A stretch of 64,000 nucleotides of DNA, taken from NCBI GenBank assembly GCA_963965975.1, contig OZ014425.1, positions 191,001 to 255,000 on the forward strand. The letters are read 5' to 3'. The notes below the pieces were generated by a model. It was not told the origin of the DNA. It searched no databases and saw only the letters and a list, made by a program, of their open reading frames with translations. This DNA is from Xestospongia bergquistia. Taxonomy: Eukaryota > Porifera > Demospongiae > Haplosclerida > Petrosiidae. Each line of letters begins with the position of its first letter. Positions within the stretch are counted from its first letter, which is position 1. The position numbers were made by a program, and so were the translations under genes. Positions 57,123-64,000 of the stretch are shown here, piece after piece.

Positions 57123-57573
57123 TTATTATATCATTGTTTTATTTATTCATTTCCTATTTTTATTTATAATATGTCATCTGACAAACAATTATGAAAATTG
57201 ATTTTAAAAATTGATGAATCACCTTTCAGGGGGCGTGGCTCATACACCTGGTTACAGTTAATCAATGAATTCTTTAATTTGTTTACAGATTTTAACAACA
57301 TTTCTGAGCACAACAACTACTCTGCTTAACAAGGACCTATATAGCTAACTTCATGAAAAATTTCAAGTGATTTTTTTCCCTATCATTTTTGACCATTTAT
57401 TTAAGAACAGGATGAGGTTTCTAAATTGAAAGTTTATTTACAATTGCCAATAAATTTGTTAATAATTAGCCACACCCACAATACATTGTGGCATAAGAAG
57501 ATACACTAAGCAGAAGTGGAGTTAGAGAAGTTGGAGTAAATAAAGTTGTGCGTGTCCTTTAGACACGTTTAAA
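57123..57573. other. Intergenic, RasGEF to BLTP3 gene
   Basis: 451 bases on the same-strand junction; contains GGGGGCGTGGCTCAT (about 57229) and TAGCCACACCCACAA (about 57468). No gene seen. Confidence 0.6.
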
Positions 57574-60500
57574 ATGGCTGACTACATCAAGAAAAAGATT
57601 GTTGAAAAGTTAGCTAGGTAAGAACCAATCCTTAAATAGTGATTCAATTTTGGGGAGTGTCTTGTTGACGACTTTCCTTGTTTTTGTAGATTTACACGTG
57701 ATATCAAACCGACTGATCTCTCTCTCAGTTTTCTAAGAGGTAAAGGTGAACTCAGAAACCTTGATCTCAACACTGATGTTATAGCGGGTGCTCTCCGCCT
57801 TCCTCCATGGATTAAAATAGATCGTGTTTTCTGTGACAGTATACGTATAGATGTCCCATTTACTGATATTAACAAAAGCCCAATTAGATGTGTGAGTATT
57901 TGTAAATATTTTGTTATTTACTAATAATACATGTACATACAGTGATACATTTATTACATTTATTACATTTGTACTTGATTGTTTTGTTCCAGCTGTTTCC
58001 AAATCACTTGTTAATACTTTAGAAATATTGTGTCTACACCTTTCCTTGTTACTTGGGTTCATGATTTCATTCCTGATAATTAATGTTTCCTATTTGATAC
58101 CTTGTAGATGTTAGGAGTTGTAACTATTGATGTATCTACTTGTAGAGAATGGTCTGAAAGAAGAAAAGGATCAGAGGATCTGTTAGGAAAGTAAGTCATT
58201 GATCTATTTTAGCATACATCAATCTATTATAGCCTATGTTGATCCATTAAAGTACATTATTGATCCATTTCTATTATTGTATGTATCCATTTTTAGTCTT
58301 GGTTCATCTAATACATCATATGGTCTAACAGAGAAGATTATCGATGGAATGAGAATTGACATTCGTTCTATTCTAGTACACTTCAAAAACCCTGTGTTCA
58401 AAGCAAAGTTAGAAATATCTGATGTTCTTATTGAGAGCACCACTCATAACTGGGAGCCAGCTGTTCTATCTCAGTGTCGTTATAAAAACGAAGAAGAAGG
58501 CACTGTTGTGATTTATAAGAAAGCCACTTGGAGTAGTTTAAAATTAGAAGGAATTGGACCAGATCAAACAACTGATGAACCTATCTCCTCTCAATTGAGG
58601 GTCGTTACAAGTCACACTGAAATTAGAGTAGCTCTGAAACGACAGTTGTCTAATTGTAAAATACTCTACACACGTATCTCTGTATCTTTAGGAGATATCA
58701 TATGGGTTGTGACACAAGAACAGTTAAAATCTCTTTCCATGTTATTACAGTCTCTAATGGAAGTCGCTGTTACTTTTGCACAACATGAACGCTCTGAGCA
58801 AGCACTTTTGCGAGGTTCACGAGACAGTCTCGATAGCATTGACAGTTTCTCTTCAAGTGGGACAGGAGGGACACTGGAAGAGAAAAAAACAAACAAGAGA
58901 GAGAAAGAGAGAGGTAAACATGTCCGAAAAGATGACAAAGAAGTACAAAAGGAAAGACTTTTTGTTGCACGTATGTTAGAGTATCAAATGGGTCATACTA
59001 ATTTACCTTCTTATGAAGTAATTCAAGATTCCTTTCACCTCAAGACAGGTAATCTTGATCTTCAATTATGCGATGATAGAGGCTCTCTCTTACTTCAAGT
59101 CAAGAAACTACTTGTTGACGTCTATTTGGATCAAACAGCTGCCAGTGGGCGGAGTCATTGGAATAAAGCTAATATACGGCTCAATGAAAATCTCAAGTGG
59201 AGCTCAGATTTGATTCGTCAAGCTGAAAAAATCCAGGATATTCATCTTGCTTCAATTTATCTTTATCGATTAAGAGAAAGAGGTGTGGTCATTCGATGTT
59301 CAGATTTCTTCATCAAGTCCATATCTGATAAAGGTCAAGAGGACCTCCTACCAATTATCTCATCAGATAAAGAGACATTTAATTTACCTGATGATATTGA
59401 GAACCCTGCCTTTCAATGTGGTTTAACCCTGTATTATTATCCTATAGAATTAGGAAACAAATTTCTAAGTAAGTTAGACAAAATTTGATATGATGCTCTT
59501 ACAATAATTTTTGTAGTTCCTCGACCAAATATCTTCATATACCTCTCACCAGTGCATGTTAATTTCCATCAAGAACAGTGTCTTTGGTTAGCAGAGTTTG
59601 TACATGGAGTAGCTCGCACTGTCAATCTCAACCTTCTTCTTTCTGCTCAAGTTGAAGGGCAGCATCTTTTAAACCAGTTAAAAGCGAAAAGAGAAGACAT
59701 CAAGAAGTTGCCAGGAATTGATGTCAGATTCTATCTACCTTATTGCAAGGTACATGTCACATGATGTTTCTATACTATCACATGATCTATCACATGATAT
59801 CTTCTTTATATATTGTGTAGATAACATTACCAATGATGGAAAATTGTTCTGATGGTCGACCTCAAGGGTTACAGATAGAAACGGGAGGGATATATGTAGA
59901 AAACCACACCCTATTATCTTTGCTAAAGAGTCCCGAGTTCTTAGAAGCTTGGGAAAGAGCTAGCACAGGGTGGTTACCCACGTCAACAGGTCAATTTCCT
60001 CGCAATGAGACTGATCCAACAGTTCTGCCAACTAACCTTGTGGAACTGATCAACTCTGAGCTTAAAGCTCCCAAAACTCCACCCACTCCATCCTCAAAGA
60101 AAGTAACCTCAATGACAAATATGTCTGACACTAAAGAAAGTTCTCATTCTGGACGTCCAGGAAGTTCTCGTTCTGAACGTCCAGATGTAAATACCACCCA
60201 CCAAAGGATATCCACTAATCAACTCAAATTATCAGCATTGGAATGTTGGTACGCCCACACTCGTTGTGTTACATTGTCTTTTGTTGCTGATCTATCTCAC
60301 GAAGCAACTCTTTATACTCAACAGTTTATAGAGGACTTCCCCCTACAATCTTGGATCTTTCAACCCAAGAAAATAGCGGAGATACTAGCTCTAGCCTCAC
60401 CATCACCATCTCCTACTCTTGTCACATCATCCCTTCCTTCCATTTATGCTCTTCTTGATGTTAATCAACATCTCAATGTCCAATTACAACATCTTCAGTT

Positions 60501-62517
60501 TTTGTTTTTAATGAGACTCAAAGATTCCTTTCAAGGTTTTAAAAAGAGTCTTATGGGGTTTTTAAATTTGGACTCTTTCATTGAGACTCAACAAAACGAG
60601 GCCTTTCAATTAGTAGAAGAGGAGGGAAGTGATGATGATGAACTTGAAGAGAAATTAAAAGATAAAATATTTTCTGTTTTACGTAATAATCGTCCTCGTA
60701 CTAACAGTAAAAGTCAAGGAGATTTTGTAACGGCTGGTGTCACATTGTCTGGTGCTCACATCTCTGTTCTGTTACCAACACTTACTAAAGTCACAAAAAA
60801 ACGTAAACTGTCTGCTAATCCAAGTACAGTTTCCCTTCTGTCATCGCCCCCACATCCTCCTCCAATGCCCATTGGATCACAAACAGAACCTATATCATAT
60901 AGTTTACCAACGAGTCCCTCATTACCCAAAATAACAGTATCGTCAGCCACGCCCACAAGTTCCCAGCCCTTGTCCAAAACATCTAGTTTGCCACAGTTAG
61001 CATCATCATCTCCATTACCTCTTAATTATGAGGAGTCTATCTCATTATCAGAGTTAATACACTCACCAGATGAATTTGTTCTAGTAAATCATTCAATGAT
61101 AGACCGTTTCTCTTCATCAGATAGTCCTGTTAATATTGAGGAACAAGAAAAACCAGTAGAACTGCAGTCTCCTAGTAATACTACCTCTGTTGATCTTGAT
61201 ATCCAACCACATCCACTTAATGAACAATTCGAACCACAGTCTCCTAGCAACACTGACCTTGAAGATATTGTACAGCCACACCCACTTGATGACCAGGTAA
61301 AACTGGAGAATCAACCACACCTACATGACAACCAACCAAACCTGCAATCAGTCAATAACAAAGAACCAAAAGGTCCTTTAGAAACTTTAAAACCACGTCT
61401 CCTTGAATCGAGTGTGAAATCTTTTTCATCAGGCATGTCTAATAAAGTTACTCCAGAGTATATTTTGTATGCTAGTACTGGTTGTGTGAGAATGCAAACA
61501 ATAGTCTCCTCTCAAGGCATAGCATTGTGTGCTGCAGTAGATAGTGTTGAAATTGAGGAGCTAAAAGAAGAAGAAATGAGAGAAAGAAAGGCTGCTGAAG
61601 ACAAGAAAAGAAAAAGACAAAAGACTCCTCCTGTTCAATATTGTCTTCCAGTCATTAAAGCTCGTGTTGAACTTGGTCAATCTGTCAAAGAATATTTCTC
61701 TCATATAGAACTGTCTCGACAACCAGAGGGTGTGGTTTTCCTAAAAGTCAGTGGTCTACAGCCATCATTGTGCATAAAGAATGCAATGTTTATCAAAGAA
61801 TTTTTTGATGACGAAATGGAATCAGATAGTCCTATCCCTCTACAAATACGTATCATGGAAACTCAAGTTTTTATCAAAGACATTGTGGGCGCTTCCCTCA
61901 ATGCCCCTCGCAATATGACAGTTAATATTCCTGATCTCTTTATAAATAGAGGACCTAGAGCACAAGGAACTAACTTAATTTTTGCTAATGTTGGGGGTGT
62001 GGCTTCAGGAGAAGATGAAGTAGAGAGTACAATATCATCACCTGATAATACTAACAATGACTTGTTAGACTCGTTTGAGCAGTTTATAAAAACATTTCAA
62101 GCTCATGCTGAACGCAGTGGTGTTGTGAGTGTATCAAATCCTGATAAAGTCAGTAAATTACTTAAGGAGCTTTTAACATCAATATCAGCCCCGCCCTCCT
62201 ATGTAGATGCTATGTCATGTGACTTTTATTCTAATGTAAGTTCTTCTAGTCCACATCCCACTATAGATAGTTTACAAGCAGAACTGGAACGTCTACAGAA
62301 AGAAAATCAAGAATTACACCTTGATCTTCAAACTTCAAAACAAGAGGTCGAATGTAGAGCTGAGGAACGTCAAGAGGTTTTACAGCAACTTGTTGAAGTT
62401 CAAATGAAGTGTGCCTCACTGGAATTAGCACATGACAAACAGTTATCTCAAATTGATAAACTATTGACTGAGAAATCAGATCTCCAGGACCAACTTAAAT
62501 TAATGACAGAACATTAA
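57574..62517 (+). CDS. BLTP3: Bridge-like lipid transfer protein 3 (UHRF1BP1/SHIP164 family)
   Basis: Rod-shaped VPS13-superfamily lipid conduit found on endosome-derived vesicles. Starts MADYIKKKIVEKLARFTRDI, then LRGKGELRNLDLNTDVIAG and LPPWIKIDRVFCDSIRIDVP, the chorein-N signature with the typical L-x-L-x-N-L-x-L rhythm. The family segment YGLTEKIIDGMRIDIRSILV follows (58.3 kb), then HVNFHQEQCLWLAEFVHGVA (59.5 kb). The last exon is very long (59.82-62.52 kb, about 894 codons). It has a Ser/Pro-rich middle, including repeated QSPSNT and PHPL phrases, and a C-terminal coiled coil LQAELERLQKENQELHLDLQ. About 1,450 residues, close to vertebrate UHRF1BP1. A single gene here would predate the vertebrate 3A/3B split. 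Confidence 0.93.
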
Positions 62518-62695
62518 TGATAGCAGTAGGATTTTTTGTAGCATTTTTAGTACTAGCTATTTGCCATTGTTCATTTGTGTGTATATTATTAGCTAATGAT
62601 ATGATGTATTGTTATATAAAATCTGCTAATTATTCTTCGAGTCAAGATATTTATCATTTTTTAAAATATCAAAAAATATTTTGTTATGTTAATTT

Positions 62696-64000
62696 TTAAG
62701 ATCTACTTGTTGGTGATTTCTGTTCAGTTTGCATCTCCATAACTTCAGATTGAGACTCAATAGCCTCAGTCTGAGTCTTAGACACTTCAGTCTGAATTTT
62801 GGTAGTATCAGTTTCAGTTTCAGCTTGATTGTCAATAGTTTCAGTCTTAGCAGCTTCAGTCTGAGTCTCAGACACTTCAGTCTGAATGCTGGTAGTATCA
62901 GTCTCAGCTTGATTGTCAATAGTTTCAGTCTTAGTAGTTTCAGTCTGAGTCTTACTAGCCTCAGTTGGTGACTCTTCATTGTTTTTTCCTAGTCTCTCTA
63001 CTGATTGATGGAAATTATGTAATTGTAATGTCTCCAGCCAACGTAGCATTCTATTAAGATATAGTCGATATTATTATTGTTGACTCCACCCACTTACGAA
63101 TATTCTCTGATTTCAGTATCAATAATATGTTTATAAATATATTGTTCTTTAAATGAGGTTACTGCATCCTGTGAGAATAGATAGTAATTAATGAGTGGGT
63201 GTGAATACCTACCTCAAATTCTAACCAGTCCAATCTTTCATGAACACCATCATCTCCAAATTTTCGGTTGTAATGATTATATTTAACTTCATCTAACAAT
63301 AAACCTAGTGCTGGTGCACGTGGTATATCAACCTATAGAGTTAAATTTATAGATGATAAATAAAATGGACAAACCAATGAATATGATTAATAATAACCTT
63401 TTCAGGTTTAAAAGCTTCATATATGACATCATCAATTAAATACCCTCGTACAATGGCAATAACAAGACCTATCATTTTTCGTATTTGATGTAGCATAAAA
63501 CTTTGTCCTTCAACACTGAGAGATAAGAACTCAACATCCCCACGTACAAAGGGATGTCCCACAATAAATGACATAATAAATCTATTAGCACTAGGATCAT
63601 CATGTTTTCTAGAGAGAGAGAGAGAGTGTGTGTGTGTGTGTGTGTGGGTGTGTGCAAAGTAAATAATTTTTCAATGAGGCAACTGACTTTCCAGAAGTAA
63701 AGTTGTGAAAATTGTGAGTTCCCTCGTACTTTTTGAGGAGCTCTTGTACACGAGAAAGCAGTGATGCTATTAACATTACAATATATACTGATAAAGGAGG
63801 TATAATTAATAGTTAACTAACCATTAATACGATAACGCAAATTAGTACTCTGTAACAGAGAGAATTATATGATATATTTAGTTGATAAACTTACTTCAAA
63901 TGGAGCAAAAACATATGTTGGTAATAAATACTCATAGACTCGAGATGTACATGCTTGTTTACTATTGAAACTCTTTACAACTTTCTTAAGAGCTACATAA
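62696..64000 (-). CDS. PUS1: tRNA pseudouridine synthase PUS1 (N-terminus beyond window)
   Basis: TruA-family enzyme that isomerises U to pseudouridine in tRNA, some snRNA and mRNA. The window holds the C-terminal part, entered near KKVVKSFNSKQACTSRVYEY then LLPTYVFAPF. Further exons give EGTHNFHNFTSGK, then VEGQSFMLHQIRKMIGLVIA (63.4-63.5 kb), PRAPALGLLLDEVKYNHYN and the RFGDDGVHERLDWLEF segment that PUS1 shares with human. The catalytic Asp lies upstream, outside. After LRWLETLQLHNFH the frame continues into an acidic tail built of TQTE repeats (62.70-62.96 kb) with no counterpart I know in human PUS1. Ends SPTSRS. Confidence 0.92.
62740..62960 (-). repeat. 84-bp coding repeat in the PUS1 tail
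   Basis: Phrase GATTGTCAATAGTTTCAGTC begins at 62827 and again at 62911, a period of 84 bases (28 codons). Encoded unit: (T/S)KTETIDNQAET...TTSIQTEVSETQTEA. About two and a half copies; one copy has two extra residues. Confidence 0.88.

Noticed and set aside
62517-62699. Small hydrophobic frame after the BLTP3 stop
   Set aside because: It overlaps the stop codon, lies in AT-rich 3' flank and lacks support; likely chance.

Overview
This is eukaryotic, very probably animal, nuclear DNA. It is AT-rich, and its multi-exon genes are packed tightly with introns mostly about 45-80 bases long (GT-AG). The proteins are typical metazoan ones: class II PI3-kinase, nischarin, NDR kinase, ANKS1/Caskin-like adaptor, tetraspanins, HPS5. 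Tiny introns, tiny intergenic gaps, a lineage-specific tetraspanin expansion and unusual domain fusions together suggest a demosponge such as Amphimedon. The species is an inference; no marker sequence fixes it. All gene models below were assembled by eye from exon frames and splice sites.

Layout. Positions 94-12326 hold three + strand genes in a row: NAT10 (RNA cytidine acetyltransferase), a class II PI3-kinase and CLN3. Positions 12.3-13.9 kb hold a small RING-finger gene and a broken tandem copy of it, each preceded by a decayed copy of the CLN3 3' end. Positions 13.9-25.3 kb hold seven tetraspanin genes in tandem on the - strand, with the RNA polymerase subunit gene RPB10 lodged on the + strand between the first two. 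Then come nischarin (-, 25.5-29.1 kb), an NADH-cytochrome b5 reductase (+), an NDR/STK38 kinase (+), a gene-poor stretch with a compact GC-richer structured element (33.47-33.90 kb), a secreted proteinase K-like S8 protease (-), HPS5 (+), TMEM86 lysoplasmalogenase (+), an ANK-SH3-SAM-SAM-PTB adaptor (-), a giant PTB-ANK-ARM-REM-FERM-RasGEF protein (+), a BLTP3/UHRF1BP1-type lipid-transfer protein (+), and the C-terminal part of a PUS1-type pseudouridine synthase (-) running off the right edge.

Organisation. Several neighbours are divergent with very short shared promoters: 65 bp for nischarin/CYB5R, 107 bp for protease/HPS5, 136 bp for tetraspanin/RPB10. There is no operon logic. Several products do act on endolysosomal membranes or phosphoinositide/small-GTPase signalling (PI3K-C2, CLN3, nischarin, HPS5, TMEM86, tetraspanins, BLTP3, RasGEF), but co-location is probably incidental.

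Most interesting: (1) the PTB-ANK-ARM-REM-FERM-RasGEF fusion; (2) HPS5 ending in a complete RING-H2 finger, as HOPS/CORVET subunits do; (3) one adaptor joining the domain sets of vertebrate Caskin and ANKS1; (4) the structured, T-run-terminated element near 33.5-33.9 kb; (5) the tetraspanin array and the CLN3-tail/RING duplication next to it.
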